Positions 53,780 through 64,000 of a stretch of DNA of 64,000 nt are shown piece after piece. Where the stretch lies: assembly GCA_030765065.1 (NCBI GenBank), contig CM060990.1, positions 415,223,198 through 415,287,197 on the forward strand, written 5' to 3'. Position numbers and translations under genes: made by a program. The DNA is from Deroplatys truncata. Its lineage: Eukaryota > Arthropoda > Insecta > Mantodea > Mantidae. How positions within the stretch are numbered: position 1 is the first letter of the stretch; each line of letters starts with the position of its first letter. Under the pieces are notes generated by a model. That model saw only the letters and a program-made list of their open reading frames with translations. It searched no databases and was not told the origin of the DNA.

Positions 53780-55544
53780 TTTCTGGTCTTGCTTGTATCT
53801 CTGAGATGTTATCCTCGAACGGCATAACGACAGTAATTAGAAAACGCTCTCCAGCACGCTGCAAAAACAAACTGATTTGTCACGCACAAAGTGCATCAAA
53901 GAGCAGGTTAAAACGTAAAATAATTATATTCATCGGCAGTTCCTAAGAAGTTTTCATCAATACCTATAAAGAGGTTACGTCTTTTCTTTATTAGGTATCT
54001 CCCGGTGAAAGTCGACCACATATGTTCAAAAGCGTTTGTTTTTACTTTACATGCTCATGGATAGGTATGGACATTCTGATTGACTTATTATTGGAAACAC
54101 TATTAATCATGTATCTAATTTTATGATAAAATATACTAGTTGATTTATTAAAACAGTATTCGCTCACTTTAATCTTTTAGCTCACAATCTATACATATTT
54201 AATACTAATGCGTAGAAATGTCACATTCCTTTATAAAGGTCTCTGTTCATTAAAATGTTCAAGGTTATATTCTAACTTTCTGTTCGCTGCACACATATTC
54301 TGAGGTTTCAAACATACCGAAAAAGCCCGTTTAATTTACATTTCATTTTTTTCCTTCAAAGATTAAGAGAAATTCTAAAACAAATGGAAAACATCTACAT
54401 ACAGATAATGCGAGAAGTAATTGTTCTGTAACGCTTTAACTTTCTTGGTGTAGTGATCCTGCGCCATTCATCGTAGCTCAATAGAAACAGACTGCGTTAA
54501 ACATTGCATCCAGCCAGGGAAAGCTCGTATTAATTTTGAAGGACAAGAGGATGTGGAGGTAGTTCTGTTGATCTAATGCTAGAGTACACGCAATCAGTGG
54601 TGAAGCAAGCCAGCTCAAAAATGTTTTGTACCGTCGATTATTATGCCAGGCTGGGTGAACGTGATTACATGCTGTTCTATTTTGTACTCATCGTGTGCAG
54701 TATTGCTTCGAGAGTGTTCGTTTAGGTTACTTTGGCTACATTACAACGTTTCCCCTTTATTCCTCAGTGTTACTTTCGTTAGTGCTGTGTATTGTTAAAT
54801 TGTATGTCGACCAAATCCTTCGCTCACGGAAATCTTGCGGTGCAATGCGCCATGGAAAATAGTGCCTCACCACGTGTATTAACTACATTTCGAATTGTAT
54901 ATCGTAAATGAAACCGCCGTGTGCACATATTAACGATTCAAGCTTGTGAATCATCGGTCACGAAGTATATTCAGTGACACTATCACAACACCAGAACCTT
55001 GTTATGGATATTTCTGATGTTGAAGTTTACCTCGCGCAATCTCTATAGCTGGACATGGTGCACAGCGTTACACATCTAGTTCCACACGTCCCATTCGACA
55101 TTTTGCTTAATTAATCTTACCTTGGCCTTATTAGCACATAATCAACACTCCAACCCTCTTATGTAAAAGCCATTTACACCTTTTTCTGCACTGGCTGCTG
55201 TTTTCTAAACACAGTCTCAAGGAACGTACACCTCCTTCGCCTATTTTGTCACTTCCTACCACTAAAACGTATTTTCTACCCTTATGTCTGCAATTTGCTC
55301 AATGTTCAAAGCAGCTCTTCGTGTAACTTACACGAAAAATTCCCTTAAGCTTCTTCTCGATGCTTTCTCAGATTTCACTACCATCAGTATTTTTATTGAT
55401 AATTAAAAGTTTCAGCCTTACACTTTCACTCGAAAATCTAACCTGTTTTTCGATATGCTCTCAAAGACGTTTTTCCGAACACCCCATTAAATGATATCAA
55501 ACTGGAGTTGCAAAATGGAAACATCGAGATTCTTCAACCGAGCA
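53780..55544. other. Unassigned AT-rich sequence
   Basis: Both strands read without finding a gene, terminal repeat or known family. Confidence 0.4.
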
Positions 55545-55760
55545 AGATGGCTCCGCAGTAACGTTTGAATCTTGCGTTCGGGAGCTCCGCGGTACAAATC
55601 CCGCCAGTACCATCAATTAGGTACCCTATTTAGGTATTTTACAAGTTTTCTTCAGACTTCTTAACTGGCACATGCTGGAGAGATACCTTAAACTTACGCC
55701 TGGAGCGTTTTCCTTCCTAATTTCCTTTTCCAAATATCTTTTCATTGCATGCATCATCAG
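55545..55760 (+). mobile_element. Second SINE family, copy 2
   Basis: TGGCTCCGCAGTAACGTTTG, CTTGCGTTCGGGAGCTCCGC and a B-box-like GGTACAAATCCC (55591) align with the head of the copy at 50943. Followed by CACATGCTGGAGAGATACC, matching GCGGATGCTGGAG there. Confidence 0.55.
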
Positions 55761-55799
55761 TGTTCACCGCCTGTGGTGCCGTATCTAGTAAAAACGGGC

Positions 55800-56400
55800 T
55801 TACTACAACACAAAGTCAAGATTTACCATTCGGTAACCATGGAAATTCAGTGGGGATCCTGCGACGAAGGCAAAGCAGTTTCTTCCGCTGCCTAATGGAC
55901 ACATACGATTAAGCAGTGCATTAGCAACATGAAAATCAAATATGTTAAATACGTGTTTCAATTGAGAGTCAGTGATGAAGATTATATCAGGCGTGGAGGT
56001 CCAAAGTAGCGTTATCGATGTCAGCGTTTTGGTCACAAGCCACAAAATTTTCTCTCAAACCACGCTGTGTCAAAGGCACCGGCAACCATCATTATCAAAT
56101 TGACGTTAAGATCCTAACCCTCCTGGTACCTTTGTAATCCGTCAGGAAGTTCTCATCGCTAACTACACGGAGTCAACAACTTCTCTCCTACGCCAAAGAA
56201 CTTTCTCCACCTTTTCAGAATAAGCTAAATATCATTAAACTGCCTATTTCTACTTCACTCACATCTGAACATTTTCCGGGCACTAGATCACCTGCTACCA
56301 CTTTTGTTCTTGCTGCTCCTACGGAGTTTACCACTCTTCGAGGCTTCGTTGCTTTTCTGAAAGTCATAAATTTTACTACATTACGGGAGACTTTCGTCAA
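55800..56400 (+). pseudogene. Possible LINE gag relic
   Basis: A plus-strand frame reads YRCQRFGHKPQNF at about 56010, like the first zinc knuckle of Jockey/I-type gag proteins, with weak gag-like sequence around it. Too decayed for a firm call. Confidence 0.35.
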
Positions 56401-57619
56401 GATTTAATGAGCTCCACACATTAGCAGTAAAAGAATCCTACCCTTTGAAGATGTTTTCTGTATTGTAAACGTATAGAGTAAACTTCACCATCCATTACGT
56501 ATTCTGGGTTTGGAATCTTTGTAATCTTCCAAGAAAACTAATAGTATTTAGAACCCTTCTTCACATAGGAAGCTATAGACAGCGGATTCCAAATTTCTTA
56601 TAACGGGGCCCAAATAACCGCTAGAGAATAAGTTACGAGCGAAACAACTTAAGATCAAGATAGGAACAATAAACTCACAGGTACGAGGCACACAGATCAG
56701 ATTAGTTTCTAAACACAGTGCTTCATTAAATTACAATCCACACTTACATATTAATAACTCATGTAATTATATGCTCAACATATGATTGGTCTTTCATTCA
56801 TAGTCTCCTGACAACTGATATAATTCTTAACACCTGTTACTAAAGTATCTTTAGGTTAATAGCGGTTCATATTCACCGAGAAGAATGAATCTGACATTTG
56901 TATGCTACAATTGCAGACATGTGTGGTTCTAATTCTGTGCTGTTTATCATCAAAACGGCCTCTAAGTGTTCATCACCTATAACAGACCTACATTTACAAT
57001 AATTATTCTCACATGAAAATGTCTTATCAGAAATCGTTGATGCGAACACTGATATCAGTCCTCGAAAAACCTAGAAGTCAATACTTTGGGTAGCCTGGCA
57101 AAGTCATTCAAACAAGGTAATGCGTCACTCGGCAGTCATTTATAAATGTCAACCAAATTAACTCCATTGTATTTCTTATTTAGTAGGTCATTAACTCATT
57201 ATGTGAGCTGTGAATTGTATGCATGTTAACTAAAACGTCGAGGGCTTAATTTTATATGATATTCTATATAATCATTGTAAATTCATGAATAAATTAATCT
57301 GATGCAGGCTCTAGGCTTCTTTTTGTTTATATATCTTGAAGTTTGTAGCGAGTCCAAACAAAATCAGCTTGTGGGCCGGGTTCGGTTCTAGGGTCGCAGT
57401 TTGGCAAACTCTTTTATAGAACATTATATTGGTGCAAAAGTCCATTTCCTCCAGAAGGGGAGCGCGTCATATTATACCTCTTATCATGGTTCTCAATCCT
57501 ATCAGACGGTAGACTGCACGTGTATCTACTTTAAATCCTACACCTATAATGTTTGTGTTCCAATTCCAGCCACACTAAAGTCAGTCAATTGTACTACTGT
57601 TACGGTGTGCGAAGGTTAC
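56401..57619. other. Unassigned AT-rich sequence
   Basis: No recognised gene or element on either strand. Confidence 0.4.
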
Positions 57620-57840
57620 CATTGGGTCAGCTCCCAGCGGAGGGCGATGGATTTTTTCGGGTAAAAATCCTTAGCATGGCTTCCTTCGGAAGGGAAGTAA
57701 ACCCGTAGATTTACGTCACATAAAATAACCTCAAGCTTGATATAGACGCTTCTGATAAAAGGTACCGGTTTTTCACGCCCAATATTGAATGGGACGCTAT
57801 GGACTACAGCAATTAAGGAGCGTGCATAAATAAAGTTTAA
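57620..57840 (+). mobile_element. tRNA-derived SINE, copy D (5'-truncated)
   Basis: Starts in GCGGAGGGCGATGGATTTTT, carries CTTCCTTCGGAAGGGAAG and ends GGAGCGTGCATAAATAAAG. B box lost. Confidence 0.8.
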
Positions 57841-58139
57841 AAAATTGTGTCAGTTTTTGGCCACCTACTACCACGTATGTCGATGTTGTTCATGATCTGG
57901 AAATTCTAACTCATTTGGTTAAGTTTCTGCTCGATGGTGATTTTAGCGGTAAGCGTAAGATATTGGCATACTCGAACGATCAATCCACTTGGGACGACAT
58001 TTTTACATCACTCCGAACGTTGCCGCTGTAACACTATTGCCTCGGGTTCTTCTACACAGACATAGTCTGATGCCTCTAAGTACAAACTAGATATCCTTAT
58101 TTCCTATATCCAATCGACTTCTTCCTCCATCTATATTTT

Positions 58140-58385
58140 CCGAGATCCCGGGTTCAAACCCGGCGGAGGGCGATGGATTTTTTTGGGCGTAAAAATCCTT
58201 AGCATGGCTTCCTTCGGAAGGGAAGTAAAGCCGGTGGTCCCGTGTCATAGATTTACGGCACGTAAAATAACCTCAAGCCTGATAAAGAGGCCTCTAATCA
58301 AAATTACCGATCTTTCACGCCCAATATAGAACGGAACGCTAAGGACCACAGAGGTTAAAGAGCGTCCATAAATAAAACTCAATTT
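58140..58385 (+). mobile_element. tRNA-derived SINE, copy E
   Basis: B box GGTTCAAACCC at 58151-58161, then GGCGGAGGGCGATGG, CTTCCTTCGGAAGGGAAG, TCATAGATTTACGGCACG and the tail CCATAAATAAAACTCAATTT. Among the best-preserved copies in the body. The A-box head is missing. Confidence 0.85.
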
Positions 58386-58736
58386 CAGTCTATATTATTC
58401 TTGACCTGCTATTTGATTTCCTTTCTGTTCCGGTGGTTATAGATTACTCCTGTTCTAGTGTGCATCCGCCAAAAGTTCCTGTTGTGACAACTGAGTGGAA
58501 TGCAACAGCATGAACTTCACTTTGTAGTATCTACGTTTACAAACGACTTTATTAGACTTACCACTGCTACAGCACTGTTTAGCCTTGCATTCAGTCACTT
58601 TGGCCTACAGCCTTCCAGGATGCGTCAGGCCTGTGCAAGCCTCACGACGTGTTCACCTTATCTAGCTGTGCATTAGTGATCTCAGGCACTATTAAGTATA
58701 ACAAGCAGGCGGAATTTTAAAGCGGCATATCCAAAC

Positions 58737-59235
58737 ATGTCCGGAGCGAGTTATTCTCCTGAAAATTTAGAATGCGGCAGAAGAACGAAATGCTTTGATT
58801 CCTCGCCCATCCGCTCGATCCTACTTTCTCCGACTGTCACTACTGCAAGTGGAACCGTGTATACGCCGGCAGATATCTGCAACACTCTGTCCACTCATTA
58901 TGCTGAGCATTTTCAACCCGTTCCTTCTAAGCCACGTTACCTTAGTTACAATCACAATATAGTGATGGCTGTCCGCAATTTCCCTTTTTCCCGTCCTCTC
59001 CAGCCGTTTTCGTTAGCAAGTCCCACTGAATTGTGTTATCTACTACTTGGCATGTCCACCGGAATATCTCGTGGACATCACTTCATTCCTGTTGACCAGC
59101 TTAAATCTCTGGTATAAATTCGACCCGCATGGCTGTTGCATGTATTAAATTCCTGCGCTCAATGAGTTTACTTTTTGGACGCAATGGAAAGTGCAACTAT
59201 TATACCTATTTACAAATCAGATAAAGCTCTACATC
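58737..59235 (+). pseudogene. Jockey-like LINE RT fragment
   Basis: 58737-59117 encodes a pre-palm segment (ADICNTLSTHYAEHFQPVPS, ASPTELCYLLLGMSTG) with the APGPDGI-like position replaced by ISRGHHF. It is followed by a degraded WK.ATIIPIYKSDK-like block at 59180-59225. It is truncated where the next LINE begins at about 59246. Confidence 0.6.
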
Positions 59236-59245
59236 TCTCATGTTA

Positions 59246-59879
59246 CCCCCCAGGGGCTCACCTTTTGTGAGTACGGGTTAGGCGCACACGGGGTACCCGA
59301 GCCAATCATCGCCATCATCATCCTTCCACCCCCGTCCGGTCGAGGTGGGTGCGTTCTCGTGACCGGGGGAATCAAGGTAGGCTCTCGTGCGTTCTGTGCA
59401 TTTCATATCATGTCGCCCCTCGCCATCGTTTCTTTCTTCGCTTTTCCTTCTGCACATTTCGCACCACGTCCATTCATTTACGCATCTCTTTTTCTTCCTC
59501 GCCGGCCTACCTTGCATCCGAAACGCCCACACAGTTTTAGTTTCTTTTATCTTTCTTTTAATCCTCCGTGGACACAGCCTGACGGATACCCGCGCACCGC
59601 GTGCGCAGCTGGGTGAGTGGGTAATGGCGTCATCCCCACCACCCAGGGTCGTCATGTAGGGTATGTGTTCGTATCCGCTGTTCAACTGCAGTCCCGCGGG
59701 GGGGCCATTGCATGAGCTGCTGACTTCCGACGGCCATTGGGTCCCTCTGTCTATGTTCTGGGAGGTTGACCCTGGGGTGAGATAGGTATAGATAGGCCAC
59801 TCACCCCAGCCGGGGTAACGCCCGGGAAGTCAGAGCCCGAGGTCGGAGACGGTTGCAATGGTGGAGGATTTTTTTCGCT
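59246..59879 (+). promoter_or_regulatory. 5' UTR / internal promoter region of a LINE
   Basis: GC-rich leader of about 630 bp beginning ACCCCCCAGGGGCTCACC and ending at the ORF1 ATG. It interrupts the older LINE fragment, so this boundary is the probable 5' end of the young element. Short ORFs here are not convincing. Confidence 0.55.
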
Positions 59880-61169
59880 ATGGAGCACCCTTCCTCCATT
59901 AATACAAACAAGCGCCGAAAAGTTATTGTAATAGAAGTAGCACCGCCGTCATCTGGTTGTTACTTGGTCATTTCGAGAACAGAAGAAGGACAAAACTTTG
60001 AGAAGGTGAACCCTTTTATAATTCAGAAGGGCATAGATGGTATTGCTGGTGCGGTTCAATCCTGCACTCGTCTACGGAATGGTTCCTTATTGGCACAAAC
60101 TAAGTCCGATCAGCAAAGTCAGAACTTGTTGCGCTCTACGCTTCTCCACGGTTATCCCATCCGTGTCGAGAAGCACCGCACATTGAATTCCTGTCGGGGC
60201 GTCGTTACCATCCATAGCCTCGATGGTATATCGGACGAGGATCTAGTAGACTATCTATCCGATCAAAAGGTGACTGCAGTGCATCGAGTGCAGGCCAAAC
60301 GCGACGGTGTATTGGTACCCACTTGTACCCTGTTTCTCACATTTGATGGCGTCGATCTGCCCACGAGCATTTCCGCAGGGTACGAACGGATTTCTGTGAG
60401 ACCGTATATACCTAGACCTCTGCGTTGTTTCAAATGCCAACGTTTTGGGCATACGCAAGTCTCATGTAAGAGTGCCGTTAACATCTGTGCAACACGTAGC
60501 CAGCCCTCACACGAAGGTACCTGTTCAACAGCCCCCGTCTGCGTTAATTGTAAAGGGTCTCATTCTGCTTCGTTTGTCGACTGTCCGCGGTACTTGGACG
60601 AGAAGGCGATCCAGGAGATCCGGGTAAAGGAAAAACTCTCCTTCACTGAAGCCCGGAGGCGTTACCATGCGCGCCAACCTTCACTCCTGCGATCTGGCAC
60701 ATTTAGTTCTGTTGTTGCCTCGCCAGTACCACGAGTAGATGCCGAAACTCAGACCTGGACCATGACTGGATTAACCGCCACTAACATCCGGCCGTCCATT
60801 AAAGCTACTGTTACCAAGCCGTATAAACCTGGTCCAAAGTCAATGAAGTCGCAAGCCGCTGAAAAGAAACCCAAGCAGAAACTACGCAGGGAAGATTTTT
60901 TGAAAGACCCTCCGCGTGCGCGCGGTAACAAAAGTTCACCTTCTCCTCCTCGGAGGTTGCTGTCCCAGGAAGGTCCTGGGACAAGCCGCGCTCAGCGGCA
61001 CCCCTCACCCATCGCCACCCAGAACCGATTCACGGCGCTTGAATCGGTTTCTGGCACTGAGCGCGTGGGCCCTCCCTCCGAGGAAGCTATGGAGTCTGAC
61101 CAACTCCATACAAAAAGCCCGAGCCCAAAGGTTAAGCAAAAGATTCTTTTAAGCCGCCCTTCTAAGTAG
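59880..61169 (+). CDS. LINE ORF1 (gag-like, zinc-knuckle RNA-binding protein, 429 aa)
   Basis: Intact frame; ATG at 59880 (MEHPSSINTNKRRK) chosen over 59853 by its match to family starts. An RRM-like core (GCYLVISRTEEGQNFEKVNP; SCRGVVTIHSLDGISDEDLV; VPTCTLFLTFDG) precedes CCHC knuckles: CFKCQRFGHTQVSC from 60426, a second in which the second Cys is Arg (CATRSQPSHEGTC), and CVNCKGSHSASFVDC. A basic, Ser/Pro-rich tail follows. It packages the LINE RNA in cytoplasmic particles. ORF2 starts 20 nt after its stop. Confidence 0.88.
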   Translation: MEHPSSINTNKRRKVIVIEVAPPSSGCYLVISRTEEGQNFEKVNPFIIQKGIDGIAGAVQSCTRLRNGSLLAQTKSDQQSQNLLRSTLLHGYPIRVEKHRTLNSCRGVVTIHSLDGISDEDLVDYLSDQKVTAVHRVQAKRDGVLVPTCTLFLTFDGVDLPTSISAGYERISVRPYIPRPLRCFKCQRFGHTQVSCKSAVNICATRSQPSHEGTCSTAPVCVNCKGSHSASFVDCPRYLDEKAIQEIRVKEKLSFTEARRRYHARQPSLLRSGTFSSVVASPVPRVDAETQTWTMTGLTATNIRPSIKATVTKPYKPGPKSMKSQAAEKKPKQKLRREDFLKDPPRARGNKSSPSPPRRLLSQEGPGTSRAQRHPSPIATQNRFTALESVSGTERVGPPSEEAMESDQLHTKSPSPKVKQKILLSRPSK

Positions 61170-61189
61170 ACCGTTTATCCCTTTTATTC

Positions 61190-64000
61190 ATGGCTATCCT
61201 GACCTGGAATGTACGTGGTGTACGATCGCATAGGGCGAAACTGCAACTTTTATTGCGTTCCCATCCGCCTATGGTCGTATGTTTGCAGGAGACTAAGCTT
61301 CGCCCTCACGAACCTTTTGATCTCCGAGGATATACTCCGGTTCACTACGACCTTGAACCGGAGGAGGGTACTCCTGCACATGGAGGTGTCATGTTCTTAG
61401 TGCGTAACGACGTTCATTTTAAATCTGTCACACTTACATCCGACTTGCAAGCTGTTGCCGTTCGCCTTCACTTACCCGGCTTTTTGTTTACTGTTTGCTC
61501 TGTATATTCACCTCCATCGTCTCCCCTCGCTCCCGCGGACATTCGAGCTCTCCTGTCCGCTCTCCCAACACCATTTCTTCTGTTGGGAGATTTTAATGCC
61601 CATCACCCACTATGGGGTTCGCCAAGGGCTTGTGCGAGGGGAACTCTTCTTTCCGACATTTTTTATCAGTTCAATCGTTCCATCCTCAATACAGGTGCAC
61701 CTACTTTTATTTCTGATTCTTCTGGTACCTTCTCTCACCTGGACCTTGCCATTTGCTCACTCCAGCTTGCTCATGGTCTTCAGTGGAACGTCGTCGCTGA
61801 CACCTACTCCAGCGACCATTACCCCTGCATCGTTTCTCTTTTGTCGCACCACGTACAGCATTCCAGAGTACCTACCTGGATATTCGCAAAAGCCGACTGG
61901 AGCTTGTATTCCAGCCTCGTGCATTTTGACGACCAGCCCTTCTCCGAAATTAACCAACTAGTGCAGCAACTTACGTCTATTATTTTCGCTGCCGCCGAAC
62001 GCGCAATACCCCGTTCATCCTCTCAACCTCGGCGGCCACCTGTTCCGTGGTGGAACGAGGATTGTCGGGACGCCGTTCGTGCCCGTAGAACTGCGCTTGG
62101 GGTGTTTCGGCGACACCCTACACTTGATAATTTGGTGAGTTTTAAACAATCGCGCGCCAGGGCTCGTCGCATTATACAGGATAGCAAGAAGGCGTCGTGG
62201 GCTCGTTTTGTCGAGTCTTTTAATCGCTTTACGCCTTCATCTGTTGTTTGGGATAAACTTCGTCGCTTCTCAGGTAAAGTGTCGCATTGTACTATTTCTG
62301 GCCTTGAGGTTTCCAATGCCACTATAGCGGATCCGGCTGCCATCGCTAACACTCTGGGTGCTGCCTTTGAGGCGGTATCCAGTTCAGACCATTATTCCGC
62401 CGGCTTTCGCTCTATCAAAGACCGGCTGGATTCCGACACCTTTAATTTTCGGTCTGCTAATAATGAGTGTTATAATGAACTTTTCACAAGGAGGGAGCTG
62501 GAGCACGCTCTTCATTGCTCTAGGCACTCCGCTCCTGGGCCGGACGGCATTCATGTCCTGATGTTAAAGCACCTTTCAGCCGACAGTAAACTCATTCTCT
62601 TACAGGTCTATAACCGTATTTGGCAAGACGGCATTTTTTCTTCCGTTTGGCGCGAAGCCACCATTGTCCCTATTCTGAAGCCTGGGAAGGATCGCCAACT
62701 ACCTTCCAGCTACCGCCCTATCTCCCTCACCAGTTGCATTTGCAAGGTGATGGAGCGCATGATCAATGGGCAGTTGACATGGTGGCTTGAGTCTCAGAAA
62801 CTTTTAGCGAACGCTCAGTGCGGATTTCGTGGATTTCGCTCTACCGTCGACCATCTGGTGTCCCTGTCGACGCATGTTATGAATGGATTTCTGAGAAAGT
62901 GTCAAACCGTGGCTGTGTTTTTTGACCTGGAGAAAGCTTATGACACTTGTTGGAGGGGCGACATTTTACGTACACTTCACGCATGGAATATCCGCGGTCG
63001 TCCTCCCATACTTCTTCGGGAGTTCATGACTGACCGTGTGTTTCGTGTACGTGTGGGCTCGGTTTTATCTAGTCGTTTTATTCAAGAGAACGGAGTACCG
63101 CAGGGCTCTGTACTCAGTGTCACACATTTTGCGTTTGCTATCAACCCCATTGTTGATTGTATTCCACCTGGCATTTCATCGTCCCTTTTTGTTGATGAGT
63201 TTGCCATTTATTGTAGTTCACGGCGGACCTGTCTACTCGAACGCCGTCTCCAGAGCTGTATCGACCGTCTCTACGCCTGGAGTAACGCCAACGGCTTTAA
63301 TTTCTCCGCCGAGAAATCCGTCTACATCAACTTCTGGCGCCGGAAGTATTTCCCTCCGCCCTCTCTCCATCTTGGGCCAGGGATACTTCCGTTTGCAGAC
63401 GAGGCGAAATTTGTAGGGTTGATTTTTGATAGGAAGTTGTGTTGGACCTCGCACATTTCCTTTTTAAAAGCTAAGTGTGACCGATCTCTTACTCTTTTAC
63501 CTGTTTTAAGTGGCACATCCTGGGGAGCTGATCGGACCGTCCTTCTTCGCCTTTATTGCTCTTTGGTCCGATCCAAGCTTGATTACGGGTGTATTGTTTA
63601 TTCGTCGGCACGTCTATCTGTGTTACGTCGATTAAATGCCATTCACCATCGTGGCATAAGAGTCGCTACAGGGGCCTTTCCAACCAGCCCTGTTCTTAGC
63701 CTGTATGCTGAAGCTGCAGAGCCTCCGGTGTCCTTCAGGCGTGAGATGCTGTTGTGCAGTTATGCCTGTCGACTCTCAAGCTTGCCTGACCACCCGTCCT
63801 TCGAGTTATTTTTCGAGGAGTCACTTGATCGTCACTATTTTATTAGCTCCTCTGCTTTGCTCCCACCAGGGGTTCGCTTTCGACAGCTCCTTCGGCATTT
63901 AGACGTTCCGCCAGCGCCGGCCCTTCCACGGGGGGAAACGCGTTTTCCTCCATGGTCCCGCGCTGAGGCCCACTGTCACCTTGAGCTAGAGTCGATGCCG
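61190..64000 (+). CDS. LINE ORF2: AP endonuclease and reverse transcriptase (partial, open at window edge)
   Basis: ATG at 61190 opens a frame with no stop for all 937 codons to the end of the window. Endonuclease: LTWNVRGVRSH, VCLQETKLRPH, LLGDFNAHHPLWGS (codon 133), YSSDHYPC. RT: APGPDGIHVLMLKHL, PSSYRPISLTS, motif A VFFDLEKAYDTCW (Asp at codon 579), GVPQGSVLS, and motif C LFVDEFAIY at codons 667-674. In motif C the second catalytic Asp is Glu (GAG, 63197-63199). Any RNase H domain and the 3' UTR lie beyond the window. I/Jockey-type clade by motif style. Possibly young, given the open frame. Confidence 0.9.
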   Translation, partial: MAILTWNVRGVRSHRAKLQLLLRSHPPMVVCLQETKLRPHEPFDLRGYTPVHYDLEPEEGTPAHGGVMFLVRNDVHFKSVTLTSDLQAVAVRLHLPGFLFTVCSVYSPPSSPLAPADIRALLSALPTPFLLLGDFNAHHPLWGSPRACARGTLLSDIFYQFNRSILNTGAPTFISDSSGTFSHLDLAICSLQLAHGLQWNVVADTYSSDHYPCIVSLLSHHVQHSRVPTWIFAKADWSLYSSLVHFDDQPFSEINQLVQQLTSIIFAAAERAIPRSSSQPRRPPVPWWNEDCRDAVRARRTALGVFRRHPTLDNLVSFKQSRARARRIIQDSKKASWARFVESFNRFTPSSVVWDKLRRFSGKVSHCTISGLEVSNATIADPAAIANTLGAAFEAVSSSDHYSAGFRSIKDRLDSDTFNFRSANNECYNELFTRRELEHALHCSRHSAPGPDGIHVLMLKHLSADSKLILLQVYNRIWQDGIFSSVWREATIVPILKPGKDRQLPSSYRPISLTSCICKVMERMINGQLTWWLESQKLLANAQCGFRGFRSTVDHLVSLSTHVMNGFLRKCQTVAVFFDLEKAYDTCWRGDILRTLHAWNIRGRPPILLREFMTDRVFRVRVGSVLSSRFIQENGVPQGSVLSVTHFAFAINPIVDCIPPGISSSLFVDEFAIYCSSRRTCLLERRLQSCIDRLYAWSNANGFNFSAEKSVYINFWRRKYFPPPSLHLGPGILPFADEAKFVGLIFDRKLCWTSHISFLKAKCDRSLTLLPVLSGTSWGADRTVLLRLYCSLVRSKLDYGCIVYSSARLSVLRRLNAIHHRGIRVATGAFPTSPVLSLYAEAAEPPVSFRREMLLCSYACRLSSLPDHPSFELFFEESLDRHYFISSSALLPPGVRFRQLLRHLDVPPAPALPRGETRFPPWSRAEAHCHLELESMP

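Noticed and set aside
1..64000. Host protein-coding genes
   Set aside because: Every protein-like segment I could place belongs to a mobile or virus-like element; no exon series of a cellular gene was seen.

Overview
The window looks like a gene-poor, transposon-rich piece of an arthropod genome, most likely an insect. This rests on the mix of element families: Polinton/Maverick, piggyBac, mariner/Tc1, hAT, PIF/Harbinger with a MADF-BESS partner, Jockey/I-type LINEs, a Gypsy-like LTR element and tRNA-derived SINEs. I find no convincing host protein-coding gene, rRNA, tRNA or CRISPR array. Species cannot be set from the sequence.

The best-defined object is a complete Polinton/Maverick element (virus-like DNA transposon) at 16521-33536. 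It is 17,016 bp long and has matching 6-bp target duplications TTCAAT on both sides and 151-bp terminal inverted repeats that begin AGTAGTATAA. All recognised genes lie on the minus strand. From right to left they are: protein-primed DNA polymerase B (POLB), packaging ATPase (C-terminal half only), a small basic hydrophobic-tailed protein, a small acidic/basic protein, chromodomain integrase, penton (minor capsid), a pVI-like protein, double-jelly-roll major capsid protein, adenain-like protease, and four or five unassigned genes including a probable nucleic-acid-binding protein. Most neighbouring genes share their stop and start codons (ATGA or TAATG). The element is decaying: POLB has two frameshifts and is fused in frame to the ATPase tail across a deletion, and three genes each carry one in-frame stop. 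Its right 4.9 kb is non-coding and holds duplications, an array of GCCATnTT motifs and about 50-bp copies of the element's own genes.

The Polinton sits in a nested stack. A Gypsy-like LTR retrotransposon (5' LTR at 12669, 3' LTR ending at 43864) has collected a MITE, the Polinton, a mariner, a shortened piggyBac-like element, a hAT relic, a SINE and a piggyBac. This 31-kb stack is itself inserted into a second, unrelated and much older PolB relic, whose N-terminal half lies at about 11.2-12.67 kb and whose C-terminal half resumes at 43865. The same PolB N-terminus and a LINE gag relic also occur in opposite orientation at 1.3-3.7 kb. Together with a 5-kb palindrome (3745-8705) they form an imperfect 11-kb head-to-head inverted structure.

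The rest: 46.1-47.7 kb AT-rich repetitive sequence; 47.9-50.5 kb two Tc1/mariner relics; 50.7-51.6 kb SINEs and a microsatellite; 52.1-53.6 kb a divergent Harbinger pair; 53.8-58.4 kb mostly anonymous DNA with SINE copies; 58.7-59.2 kb a LINE fragment; 59.2 kb to the end a nearly intact LINE with a 5' UTR, a zinc-knuckle ORF1 and an ORF2 still open at the window edge.
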